Assembly: GCF_002217355.1 (NCBI RefSeq) | Contig: NZ_MUHA01000010.1 | Location: 96,423 to 160,422, forward strand | DNA length: 64,000 nucleotides | Origin: Flavobacterium oncorhynchi | Lineage (GTDB): Bacteria; Bacteroidota; Bacteroidia; Flavobacteriales; Flavobacteriaceae | Reading direction: 5' to 3' | Shown: one piece after another, positions 17,453 to 26,517 of the stretch | How the letters are laid out: every line of letters starts with the position of its first letter | Position numbering within the stretch: position 1 is the stretch's first letter | The notes under the pieces: model-generated | Seen by the model: the letters and a program-made list of their open reading frames with translations, nothing else | Told to the model about the DNA's origin: nothing | Databases searched by the model: none | Made by a program: the position numbers and the translations under genes

Positions 17453-19465
17453 CTACCAAATCGTTATTCTATCTTTCTCTGGTAAAAACATTTTATCTCC
17501 AGGTTTTACATTAAATGCATTGTAAAAAGGTGTCGTATTCATTAGCGGACCATTAACACGCCAATTTGGCGGCGAATGCGGATTATTGTTGATCCATAAA
17601 CGCAGGAACTCGTCTTTCATTTTTACTCTCCATATTTTGGCTATAGAAATAAAGAAGCGTTGGTCTGGAGTAAAGCCGTCAATTTTTTCATTCCCTTTTC
17701 CTTGTTCTGTCATTTTAAAAGCATCGTAAGCAACTGCTATTCCAGCAATATCTGCCGTATTTTCGCCAACTGTCATTGCGCCGTTAATATGTAAATCCCC
17801 CAAAACAGTATAGGTACTATACAAATTGATAACCTGTTGTATTCTAGATTTAAACTGCGCGTAATCTTCTTTTGTCCACCAGTTTTTCAGGTTTCCATCC
17901 TTGTCATATTGCGCACCTTGATCATCAAAAGTATGGGTTATTTCGTGGCCAATAACCATTCCGATACCTCCATAATTAAGTGCATCATCTGCATTATTAT
18001 CAAAATATGGAGCTTGTAAAATCCCTGCAGGAAAAACAATTTCATTTGCAGTAGGATTATTATATGCCGTAACTGTTGGAGTTGTAGTATACCATTCTGA
18101 TTTATCAACTGGTTTGCCCAATTTTACCAATTGAAACTGATATGCAGCCGCAGCGGCCGAAACCATATTTTCAAAATAGGTGTTTCTAGCTATGTGTACA
18201 TTGCTATAATCTCTCCATTTATCTGGATATCCTATTTTCTTCGTAATGGCAAATAATTTTTCTTTGGCTTTTTGTTTCGTAATAGGACTCATCCATTCTA
18301 ATTTGTCAATTCTTTTGCCATACGCTTTTTGTAAATTATTCACGAGAATTAACATGCGTTTTTTAGCATCTTCTGGAAAATATTTCTTTACATACAATTC
18401 TCCCAGCGCATCGCCTAAGTAATTATCAACAACATTAGCCATTTTTTCTCCGCGTGATTTTTGTACAGCTTGACCAGAAAGCACCTTAGTGTACTCAAAT
18501 GAGGCATCTACAAAAGGTTTACTCAAATCATCTGCATATCTTTCTATAGCATTTGCTTTCAAGTAAATTTTCCAATTATTAATAGGAATGGTTTTTAAGA
18601 GCTTATTTAGAGCGTCATAATAGGCTGGCTGACTTACATTAATAAAATCGGTTTTAGCTCCTAAATTATTTAAAAAAGTATTCCAATCTATGTTCGGATG
18701 TCTTTTTACAAGATCTGTTACAGCCGTTTTATTATAATTTGCCTGCACATCTCGAAGTTCAACTTTTGTTTTATGTGAACCAGCAATTTGTTTGTCAATA
18801 CCGTAAACTAAATCAGCATTCTTTTTAGCCTCTTCGGCACTGCTGCCTGTTTGTTGAAATAATGCAGTAAGGTATTTTTTGTATGATTCCTGTATAGCTG
18901 CAGTCGATGAATCTGATTTGAAATAATAATCCCTGTCAGGCAAGCCAATCCCTGTTTGATAAAGTTGAGCAATGTTCATGCTGCTGTTTTTATCATCGGG
19001 TGACACTCCAAAAGCTATAATAGAAGAATTGCCTGCTTTTTCTTCATTAGCTACAAATTTCATTAACGACGGTAAATCACTAATGGCTTCAATTTTAGCA
19101 AGCAAGGGTTTGATTGGTGTATAACCACGTTTGTCAATGGTTACAGTATCCATACCTGATGCATAAAAATCGCCTACTTTTTGCGCTATACTTCCTGCTG
19201 AATTCTCACTTTTAGAAATACTGTCTAATATTCGCTGCAGGCGCATTCGCTGCGGAAAATTCATAAACATATAGGCGCCTACTCCGGCTTGAGATGGTGG
19301 TATTGATACAGAATCGTACCATTTGCCATTTACATATTTAAAAAAGTCATTACCAGGTGTCAATGTAGAATCTATTCCAGTGATGGCAACATTTTTTTTC
19401 TCCTGATGTTTTGAACACGCTGTAAAAGCTAAGAATGCAATAAAGAGCACTAAGGATTTTTTCAT
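17453..19465 (-). CDS. M13-family metallopeptidase (PepO/neprilysin type), lipoprotein
   Basis: A 670-residue secreted zinc endopeptidase. Lipoprotein signal with Cys17 (LAFTAC). The Peptidase_M13_N part covers about 40-430 and the catalytic part about 480-670: the zinc site VIGHEITHTFDDQG (near 505), the third ligand in ENTADIAG (near 565), the family motif NPTANEIVFPAGILQ, and the C-terminal W (ITIW). All catalytic residues are present and the length is normal. It degrades peptides in the periplasm or at the surface. It is a single gene; the tail-repeat terminator T4 is downstream. Confidence 0.93.
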   Translation of the reverse strand: MKKSLVLFIAFLAFTACSKHQEKKNVAITGIDSTLTPGNDFFKYVNGKWYDSVSIPPSQAGVGAYMFMNFPQRMRLQRILDSISKSENSAGSIAQKVGDFYASGMDTVTIDKRGYTPIKPLLAKIEAISDLPSLMKFVANEEKAGNSSIIAFGVSPDDKNSSMNIAQLYQTGIGLPDRDYYFKSDSSTAAIQESYKKYLTALFQQTGSSAEEAKKNADLVYGIDKQIAGSHKTKVELRDVQANYNKTAVTDLVKRHPNIDWNTFLNNLGAKTDFINVSQPAYYDALNKLLKTIPINNWKIYLKANAIERYADDLSKPFVDASFEYTKVLSGQAVQKSRGEKMANVVDNYLGDALGELYVKKYFPEDAKKRMLILVNNLQKAYGKRIDKLEWMSPITKQKAKEKLFAITKKIGYPDKWRDYSNVHIARNTYFENMVSAAAAAYQFQLVKLGKPVDKSEWYTTTPTVTAYNNPTANEIVFPAGILQAPYFDNNADDALNYGGIGMVIGHEITHTFDDQGAQYDKDGNLKNWWTKEDYAQFKSRIQQVINLYSTYTVLGDLHINGAMTVGENTADIAGIAVAYDAFKMTEQGKGNEKIDGFTPDQRFFISIAKIWRVKMKDEFLRLWINNNPHSPPNWRVNGPLMNTTPFYNAFNVKPGDKMFLPEKDRITIW

Positions 19466-19877
19466 AAGCTAGATGGTTTCTATTAAAATAAACACAACAA
19501 CGTTTAAAAAAAGTTGTTTTAAAATGGATATGCCTGGCATAGTTAATTTTAGCAGAACAATATACGAATTCAGTTTTTAATTCTAAAGTTTTTTATCAAA
19601 TCCAAAGTAAAGACAAATGCCGCTGACTCTTGCATGAGAACTTTTTACAAACAAAAACTAAATACCTATTAATCAAAACACTACAATTCTATCCTGTTTA
19701 TTTTCATTGCTTTTCATTAAATCTCTTTGCATCATTTTTCTTTTATTGTAATGCAATTTTATCTTACTTTTATCACAAGAATGCCACTAAAAAAATAAAG
19801 TAAAAAATGATTGCCAACAGCGAATATTAAACTCTAAAAATTAACCCCTAAACCTTAACCTATAGCTAATGTACTAC
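19466..19877. other. Gene-free stretch between M13 and S41 peptidase genes
   Basis: This holds the upstream regions of two divergent peptidase genes. It is AT-rich. I see no repeat, RNA gene or convincing TTG-19-TAnnTTTG promoter. Confidence 0.4.
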
Positions 19878-21431
19878 ATGAATAACAAAAAACTGATCCC
19901 CTTTTTTATACTATTATTTTTCTTGTCCTGTAAAATTCAGGCGCAAGGACTTGATAAGAACACGAAGGATAGTTTAATAATCTACAATAAAATGCTTTCA
20001 GAAAAACAGATGCATGAGGATCTTAAACTACTTCTTGCCATAAATGAAAAAGCAAATTCTGGCTTGTATCAATACCGTTCTAAAAAACAAATAGACAGCA
20101 TTTATAGCGCAGCCATTAAAAGTATTAAAAAGCCTTTGAGCGTTAGTGAGTTTTACAAAATAATGCTCCATCTGGCAGATTATGAAGGAAGTGTACATAA
20201 TTATACTATACCTGATCTAGATTTAATAAATTTTTTAAATCGGCAGAAATCATTTTTCCCTTATCCTCTTATCTATATTAACGGACAAATTATTTTCGAT
20301 GGTCAATCATCAGAAATCCCTTCTGGTTCGAGAATAAGAAGCATAAACGGGGTAAATGACGCACAATTGATGCGCTCTTTTTATAAATATTATACGGCGG
20401 ATGGTCATAATATGACAGAAAAGTTATCGGCAAGCGTAAATAAATCGTTTGGGATAAACTATTTGCTGGAATATGGTCTTTGCAACGAATTCATTATAGA
20501 ATACAATGCACCAAAATCTGAGTCTCTTGAAAAAAAGGTGCTTTCTGCAGTAACACTGAAGCAAAGAGAAACAAACATTAAAAATAGATTTAGCGCTCCT
20601 GTTACTGATTTGATAGATTACAAAAAGCAGGCTCCTTACAGCTTTAGCATGCTTAATCCCGCTGCAGGTTTATTAAATCTAAGATGGTTTGGCATGGCGT
20701 ACGGATCTGATGATCCTAAGTTTCAAACGTATGTTCAATTTTTGGACAGCGTTTTTACAAAACTGGACAAAAACAAAGTTGCTAATCTGATAATTGATGT
20801 TAGAAATAATCCAGGCGGAAGTGATCCTAACTTTGAACAACCTGTAATGTACCTTACAGATAAGCCATTCAAAGAAAATGTAAAGGCGACCATAATCTTT
20901 GATCCTAACTTTTTGCCTTTCGAGAAATATTTCTGGGGCGTTTCGACATCAGAACGCATGGATAGTATTACCAAAAAAATGGGAAAAGAATACTTAAAAG
21001 ATGTGTATCCGGTTTTCAAAAACAACATAAGTGTGCAAAACCAAAAATACAATCCAGTTTATTATCCAAAATCACCAAGATTTAAAGGCAAAATTTATCT
21101 TTTGATTAATGAAAATGTGGCATCAGCAGCTTCACATTTTGCTTCTCTGGTAAAAGCGTATGTTGAAAATGTTACCATAGTTGGTGTGGAAACCGTAGGT
21201 GGTTACTATCGTCACAATGGGCATTCGCCACTGGTCTATGAACTTCCAAATTCAAAAATAAAAACACAATTTTCAATTGTAAATCTGGTTCAGGATGCCC
21301 CAAAAAAGGCTAATCAACCAGAAGGTCACGGCATTATGCCTGATCATGAAGTATGGCCTTCTCTAGATGATTTTTTTCAACATAAGGATACGCAAATGGA
21401 ATTTACGCTTAAACTTATAGAGATGAAATAA
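19878..21431 (+). CDS. S41-family (C-terminal processing) peptidase
   Basis: A 517-residue exported protein; the N-terminus MNNKKLIPFFILLFFLSCKIQAQG could be cut as a lipoprotein (SC) or by signal peptidase I (QAQ). The S41 core is in the second half: 'VANLIIDVRNNPGGSDP' near residue 310 and the catalytic Ser region NENVASAASHFASLVKAY near 415, followed by GVETVGGYYRHNG. The helical N-terminal region (about 25-110) is like other Bacteroidota S41 proteins. No PDZ domain is obvious. Start: the ATG at 19878 is preferred over 19869 because it begins directly before the positively charged signal region. Confidence 0.88.
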   Translation: MNNKKLIPFFILLFFLSCKIQAQGLDKNTKDSLIIYNKMLSEKQMHEDLKLLLAINEKANSGLYQYRSKKQIDSIYSAAIKSIKKPLSVSEFYKIMLHLADYEGSVHNYTIPDLDLINFLNRQKSFFPYPLIYINGQIIFDGQSSEIPSGSRIRSINGVNDAQLMRSFYKYYTADGHNMTEKLSASVNKSFGINYLLEYGLCNEFIIEYNAPKSESLEKKVLSAVTLKQRETNIKNRFSAPVTDLIDYKKQAPYSFSMLNPAAGLLNLRWFGMAYGSDDPKFQTYVQFLDSVFTKLDKNKVANLIIDVRNNPGGSDPNFEQPVMYLTDKPFKENVKATIIFDPNFLPFEKYFWGVSTSERMDSITKKMGKEYLKDVYPVFKNNISVQNQKYNPVYYPKSPRFKGKIYLLINENVASAASHFASLVKAYVENVTIVGVETVGGYYRHNGHSPLVYELPNSKIKTQFSIVNLVQDAPKKANQPEGHGIMPDHEVWPSLDDFFQHKDTQMEFTLKLIEMK

Positions 21432-21459
21432 TTTGTTTTTTATACTTTAAAAAACAACA

Positions 21460-21490
21460 AAAAAGCTTCAGATCTCTCTGAAGCTTTTTT
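21460..21490 (+). terminator. Terminator of the S41 peptidase gene
   Basis: AAGCTTCAGA / TCTGAAGCTT stem with a T-run, a member of the dispersed terminator family. Confidence 0.85.
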
Positions 21491-21523
21491 GTTTATATAT
21501 TGTCTGACTCAGATTACAGATAT

Positions 21524-21543
21524 GAAGTCAGAGACATCTGCGC
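21524..21543. repeat. Solo REP-like element
   Basis: AAGTCAGAGACATCTGCGC matches AAGTCAGAGACATTTGCGC beside the transposase at 52272-52871 with one difference, about 31 kb away. It lies between convergent genes. Confidence 0.6.
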
Positions 21544-21590
21544 CTATTTTCATAACGAAATTTTCTATAAGCGGCAGTTGTATATGTGTT

Positions 21591-22298
21591 TTATTTATTC
21601 AGCTCTTTTTCAATTTCTTTAATAAGTTCAATTGTTAGTGGTTTTGTATTTTTTTCATAAACTCTTATGTTATTATTACCTAGTTTGACAAGAAATTCAA
21701 CTGTCTTTTTAAATTTTGGGTCTGCATACATCTCTTGTTCTGATTTATCCGCATTTTCTATCATTTTATCAAAACACTTAAACAGAAAATCATTATAATA
21801 TTTGTCGACTTCGTTGATTGCCGGTACATATATTTGGTAATAATTTAAGATTTTCTGTTTTAATTTTTCGTCTTCAATATACCCAATTTTACCACTAGAT
21901 TTAAAGCCTTCAAAATTACCAATATTCATTTTTGGTCCATGTGAATAAATTGGGAACTCAACTTTATTTTTAGACTTATAAATACTGTCAAGTTGATGAG
22001 GCGTTAGTGCTAAAATTTTTTCATAATCCATGTTTGATTTTTTGTATGCTTCCTTTTCAATGTCGATGCTTTTTACATCATTTTGCAAATCATTCTTTAA
22101 ATTTTCAAGAAATACCTTTACTTCTTCTTGTTGATGTTTGTGTTCGCTCCAACTGTGCAGCGATATTGAAAGTGTTACTGCAAAAACAATTATGAATATT
22201 TCTATTAGGATTTCTTTCACTTTATCTCCCAATGAGTGCTCTTTATTTTTCGCCGCTTTGTAAATTCTTTGAGTGTGTTTTTGTACTTCTTCTTGCAT
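21591..22298 (-). CDS. Membrane protein, DUF6090-like
   Basis: A 235-residue protein with a basic N-terminus, one membrane helix at about 28-47 ('EILIEIFIIVFAVTLSISLH' followed by SWSEHKHQQEE) and a long, mostly helical, charged domain outside. The order (short N-tail, helix, then W-x-E/D-x-x-x-Q/E-x-E-x-x-x-L) fits the Flavobacterial DUF6090-type family of unknown function. It is a single gene; tail repeat T5 lies in its upstream region. Confidence 0.65.
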   Translation of the reverse strand: MQEEVQKHTQRIYKAAKNKEHSLGDKVKEILIEIFIIVFAVTLSISLHSWSEHKHQQEEVKVFLENLKNDLQNDVKSIDIEKEAYKKSNMDYEKILALTPHQLDSIYKSKNKVEFPIYSHGPKMNIGNFEGFKSSGKIGYIEDEKLKQKILNYYQIYVPAINEVDKYYNDFLFKCFDKMIENADKSEQEMYADPKFKKTVEFLVKLGNNNIRVYEKNTKPLTIELIKEIEKELNK

Positions 22299-22319
22299 AG
22301 TTTTTGGTTAAAATATTCT

Positions 22320-22692
22320 CTGATTAATTTGTTTTTGTCTTTGTTTTATAAAATAGCGCAACTTATTATACATTTGGAAAATGAATACTTATCCATGCAA
22401 ATTTGGGCTAATATTGTGATATAAATATCTCACAATATTAATTCTCAAATATATAATTTTTCAATTATAAATCATCATATGGACTTTTATTTTACTGTTG
22501 TTTTTGATGCATAAAACGAATCTGGACAAGGAAACAAAAAAGGTTTTCGTTCTATTTTACAAACAAATCATCGCGATGTTTTAAAATTAAGATGCTCATT
22601 CTGCTATACTATAACGATCCTCAATAATTTGGCCGGTTAATCAACTGTTTCTACTACTAAAAAAGCTTCAGATTTCTCTGAAGCTTTTTTAT
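22320..22692 (+). repeat. tRNA-tail repeat T5 with terminator
   Basis: A gene-free stretch. It aligns with T4 in the first part and with T2 at the end (CCTCAATAA, then TTCTACTACTAA). The terminator AAAGCTTCAGA/TCTGAAGCTTTT is at 22662-22691. It also holds a short inverted repeat TTGTGATATAAATATCTCACAA at about 22412-22437, split here for reading as TTGTGA / TCACAA arms. Confidence 0.65.
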
Positions 22693-22757
22693 TTTAATCT
22701 GTTTACACTTTGAAATAACTTTATACTCACCATCGAGACACTCGCATCAGCAAAAGA

Positions 22758-24101
22758 TTATTGTTCATTGGTAATTGCGACATTTCTCTTTAAAATTTCT
22801 TTCACTCCTCCTTTTGTTAGAAATATTGAATTGTAAGCACCTGATTTATCAAGTATAAATTCTATCGTCCTATCATTATTATCTGCTCTAAAAAATTTTG
22901 TTTTTGACTCAGGCAAAAGCTCCATATCTAAACTGTTATAAAATAGTTTTTCTCCAATTTTAATTATTTCGATTTCTCCATACTTGCCTGCGAATTTATC
23001 ATACTGAGTACTATCTGCCTTCGCTTGATGATGTTTATAAGGAAGTTCAACCCCCATCTGTAATGCAATTGCCGAAAGGCCATAAGCTATGATCTGTGAA
23101 GATGATTCGTTGTTTGAAAGTACTGTTACAAAAATTTTATCCTCTGTAAATCGATTAAAAGAAGTCATTGTGCCAAAAAAACCTCCATCATGTCCAATTA
23201 GCTGATGTCCATGATTATAAAATGGATTAATCATAAATCCATACCCAAAACCTTCATCACTATAGGAAGTAAACATCAGTTTTTTCATTTCGGCTGTTAG
23301 TATTGTTGTTCCATAAAGTATATTGTCCCATAATGCCAAATCTTCAATAGTAGAATAAATGCCGTCGTGTCCAACATTAAATCCCCAATTGATATAAGGA
23401 TTCTGAACAAATCCCGTTTCGGTTCTATAATAAACTCTTGCTTTTTTTGAAATTATCGAATCATTATTACTTACTCCTGTATTTTTCATTCCTGCTTTGT
23501 CAAATATATTTTTCTTCAAAAAAACCGCGTATTTTTCACCAGATGTTTTTTCAATAATCTTCCCCAATAAATAATAGCCAATATTACTATAAGCACTTTG
23601 CGTTCCCGGCGAAAACTCATAGGGTATTTTTTTTATTTCGTCGTACGCAACATCACTAGAAACAGTAGTTAATGCCAATTCTTTAAAACCTAACGCTAGT
23701 CCTGAAGAGTGACATAATAACATATGAATAGTAACATTATCGGCTTTTGGATAGTCTGGAAAAAATTTACTTAACTTATCAGTAAGTGACAATTTCCCTT
23801 CTTGGACTAATAATAGAATAGCAGCTGCCGTAAATTGCTTTGTAACAGATGCCAACTGAAATTTAGTATCAATTGTGTTTTTAATATTCCATTCATAGTC
23901 TGCCAAACCATATGCTTTTTTTAGTAAAATCGAGCCATTTTTTGTGACTATGACTGCACCGCTAAAATTATTTACATCAACCTGTGCCTGCATATATTTT
24001 GCCAGATTAACCTCTTCCTTTTTTTGTCCAAAAATTAGTGTTGAGAAAAGAATGAATATCAAACTTGGCAGCAATTTATTGATTAGATATTTTTTTTTCA
24101 T
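22758..24101 (-). CDS. Beta-lactamase-family serine hydrolase, secreted
   Basis: A 447-residue protein with a signal peptide (to about residue 25, LIFGQ). Catalytic motifs: S85-V-T-K88, Y171-S-N173 and H304-D-G-G307. After the catalytic domain there is a C-terminal part (about 360-447) with beta-strand pattern, 'KYGEIEIIKIGEKLFYNS', like the lipocalin-type domain found in many such hydrolases. It is a peptidase or esterase type rather than a recognised resistance enzyme. It is divergent from the AraC regulator at 24409 and shares an intergenic region with a 36-base perfect palindrome. Confidence 0.88.
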   Translation of the reverse strand: MKKKYLINKLLPSLIFILFSTLIFGQKKEEVNLAKYMQAQVDVNNFSGAVIVTKNGSILLKKAYGLADYEWNIKNTIDTKFQLASVTKQFTAAAILLLVQEGKLSLTDKLSKFFPDYPKADNVTIHMLLCHSSGLALGFKELALTTVSSDVAYDEIKKIPYEFSPGTQSAYSNIGYYLLGKIIEKTSGEKYAVFLKKNIFDKAGMKNTGVSNNDSIISKKARVYYRTETGFVQNPYINWGFNVGHDGIYSTIEDLALWDNILYGTTILTAEMKKLMFTSYSDEGFGYGFMINPFYNHGHQLIGHDGGFFGTMTSFNRFTEDKIFVTVLSNNESSSQIIAYGLSAIALQMGVELPYKHHQAKADSTQYDKFAGKYGEIEIIKIGEKLFYNSLDMELLPESKTKFFRADNNDRTIEFILDKSGAYNSIFLTKGGVKEILKRNVAITNEQ

Positions 24102-24164
24102 ATTATTTTTTTTCCGTTTGAGATTGTTTTAGTCTGTTTGCTTTCTAGTAATTTAGTTTTATTG

Positions 24165-24200
24165 ATACAAATATAATTGATACATCAATTATATTTGTAT
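24165..24200. promoter_or_regulatory. Perfect 17-base-arm palindrome
   Basis: ATACAAATATAATTGAT, two bases (AC), and the exact reverse complement. It lies between the divergent serine hydrolase (start 24101) and AraC regulator (start 24409) and holds TATATTTG (-7-like) on both strands. It may be an operator or a divergent promoter core. The rest of the gap 24102-24408 shows nothing else. Confidence 0.6.
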
Positions 24201-24408
24201 GTTTTACTTAATTATTTTAAAAAAGTTTCTTTTAGATCAGATTTCTAATTTCCATTTTAGTTAATCATTTCTTAATCCCTTCAGAAAATCATTTGCATTA
24301 ACCTAAATTCGTTCTGTAATTTAATATGAAATAAGCTATGTTTTAAAAACCAACTAAATACCATTATTCCTCAAAACAAATCTTAAAAATAACTTTTACT
24401 TTATAAAA

Positions 24409-25563
24409 TTGATTTATACCACAATTTTAAATATTGCGATTTTTCAAGGAGTAATCTTGGGCATCATTATTCTAAAATCTTCCTTATTCAATAGTAATTC
24501 AAATAGATATCTAGCCTACTTGTTATTTACACTTTCCATCGTTTTACTAAACTATGTTTTTGAACTTGAAAATGTGTTTAAATCCTATCCCTTAATACGT
24601 TTTACAGACGCTGTCGATTGGATATTTCTATTACCAGTTTTCACTTTTCAGTTTATTATAAACCGCATTGACGATGCCGTAAAAAACAAACAAAAAACGT
24701 ATTTGTATTACATTCCATTTGTCTTTAACAGTATTCTTAATGTTGCCGTTTGTCTTGACATTATAGCAGGAATTTATAAAATTCCCGAGGCATACATCCC
24801 TGTAATCAATATACTCAGGATTATTCAGCTTTTAATGGCCGTTATCATTGTCCTGTTTCTGCCCCTTTATTCTTATTTTATGATAAGGCATTTAAAAGAC
24901 CCTCAGGAGAAAAAATGGGTCATTACCATATTAACCTTCATGCATTTGCTGCTGGTTACCTGGCTGACTACCTATTTGGCTGGTTATTTTTTTCAATTAG
25001 ATATTTCTGCTGCCATGAGCTGGCTGGCAATATGTGCTACATTTATAATTCATTGGACAGCTTATGCAGGTATTTACAAATACAAACTTGCCAAGAACAA
25101 AGATGCTATTTATCATTTTCTAAACAATGATTTAGCTGTTTCGTCTGCCGGCTTACAAATTATAGAAAGCAGGCTGACAGAAGAAAACAATGCCTCGGAA
25201 GAATACCGAGAATCTATCACGGCAGATAATCTTTATTTTCAAAAACTAGAACTTCTTTGCAAAGAGCAGCACATTTATACTGACAGCACATTAAACAGAG
25301 AAAAAGTTGCTGAACAACTTGGCATAAGTGCAGGTTATGTTTCACTAATTATAAATACGATTACTGGAGACAATTTTGCCAATTATATAAATAACTATCG
25401 AGTTGAAGCGGTCAAGAAAATGATTTCAAATTCTGACTATGAAAACTACAATTTACTGGCAATGGGATTAGAATCTGGGTTTACTTCAAAAACCACTTTT
25501 TATAAGGCGTTTAAAAAAGTAACCGGCCAAACACCCAATGAATACAAAAACACAATTAAATAA
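24409..25563 (+). CDS. Membrane-anchored AraC-family regulator
   Basis: A 384-residue protein. The N-terminal half (about 1-225) has six to seven hydrophobic helices. After a linker comes an AraC-type DNA-binding domain (about 280-384) with NREKVAEQLGISAGYVS (first helix-turn-helix) and LLAMGLESGFTSKTTFYKAF (second). The start is a TTG at 24409; no upstream ATG exists and the first hydrophobic helix begins at once. This class senses a signal at the membrane and controls nearby genes. The likely target is the porin-like gene 88 bases downstream. Truncated copies of its 3' end lie at 6049-6144 and 7744-7797. Confidence 0.88.
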   Translation: MIYTTILNIAIFQGVILGIIILKSSLFNSNSNRYLAYLLFTLSIVLLNYVFELENVFKSYPLIRFTDAVDWIFLLPVFTFQFIINRIDDAVKNKQKTYLYYIPFVFNSILNVAVCLDIIAGIYKIPEAYIPVINILRIIQLLMAVIIVLFLPLYSYFMIRHLKDPQEKKWVITILTFMHLLLVTWLTTYLAGYFFQLDISAAMSWLAICATFIIHWTAYAGIYKYKLAKNKDAIYHFLNNDLAVSSAGLQIIESRLTEENNASEEYRESITADNLYFQKLELLCKEQHIYTDSTLNREKVAEQLGISAGYVSLIINTITGDNFANYINNYRVEAVKKMISNSDYENYNLLAMGLESGFTSKTTFYKAFKKVTGQTPNEYKNTIK

Positions 25564-25651
25564 GTACCGATTTGTACAGATTTAAGCTTTTGAAACCTTT
25601 TCTACTTTTTAAAAAATCAATTTTGTATTCAAATAATTCAAATCACTTTTT

Positions 25652-26206
25652 ATGAAAAAACTATTATTACTAGCTGTTCTTACAGTTTTAGGTTTTGTAA
25701 ATGTTAATGCACAAGAAATTAAATTTGGTGCAAAAGGAGGTTTAAACTTCGCAACTGTCAGCGGAGATAACACCAAAGGCATTGATTATGTAACAGCATT
25801 TAATTTAGGTGTTTTATCAGAAATTCCAATTTCAGAAAAATTTTCTTTTCAGCCTGAATTAATGTATTCTGGTCAGGGATATAGTTTCAATGATAATACA
25901 ATTGCTTTAAGTTACCTAAACCTTCCTTTAATGGGAAAATATTACCTAACTAAAGGTTTTAGTGTTGAAGCGGGACCGCAAATAGGCTTTTTGCTTGCTG
26001 CTAAAAATGAAAAAATAAACGTAAAAGATTCGTTTAATACTTTTGATTTTGGCGTTAATTTTGGCTTAGGCTATAAACTTGAAAACGGTCTTAATTTTGG
26101 CGTAAGATATAATCTAGGATTAACTGACATTAATAATGTAGATAATTCTTCCAGCAAAAATAAAAACGGAGTATTTCAAGTATCTATTGGTTATTTCTTT
26201 TTCTAA
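25652..26206 (+). CDS. Porin-family outer-membrane beta-barrel
   Basis: A 184-residue protein with signal peptide MKKLLLLAVLTVLGFVNVNA-Q and an OMP_b-brl (PF13568-like) body: IKFGAKGGLNFATVSGD, FSFQPELMYSGQGYSF, YYLTKGFSVEAGPQIGFLL, LGYKLENGLNFGVRYNLGL, ending in FQVSIGYFFF. This fits an eight-stranded barrel, length normal. It follows the AraC regulator at 24409-25563 and is probably under its control. Confidence 0.88.
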   Translation: MKKLLLLAVLTVLGFVNVNAQEIKFGAKGGLNFATVSGDNTKGIDYVTAFNLGVLSEIPISEKFSFQPELMYSGQGYSFNDNTIALSYLNLPLMGKYYLTKGFSVEAGPQIGFLLAAKNEKINVKDSFNTFDFGVNFGLGYKLENGLNFGVRYNLGLTDINNVDNSSSKNKNGVFQVSIGYFFF

Positions 26207-26212
26207 AGCTTA

Positions 26213-26341
26213 TGATTTGGTCTAAAAAGGAATTCAAATTCTTGTAACAACATTATCAAAATCTTAAAAAAACTGGTCTGACATTTTAACGCTGCCTGAA
26301 ACTAAGTAAAACACCACTTGAAAAAGCTGGTGTTTTTTTCT
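26213..26341 (+). repeat. tRNA-tail repeat T6 with the tRNA copy-1 type terminator
   Basis: Aligns with T3 (8431-8566) in its first part. It ends GCCTGAAACTAAG followed by AAAACACCACTTGAAAAAG and CTGGTGTTTTTTTC, almost identical to the sequence directly behind tRNA-fMet at 5572-5610. The rest of the gap to 26517 shows nothing. Confidence 0.75.
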
Positions 26342-26517
26342 ATTTCAGATTCAGCAAAATCATATCCGTAGTAACAAATACAAGTTCCAGTTGTGTTACG
26401 TTTCTAAAATTCATAAAACAATTCAAAGTCTAAACTCAAGTACATTACTCACAAACATTTCATAGTTAAAGCAATATTTTAAAAGGACAGCTTCTAGATT
26501 GACACTTTATTTTATAA

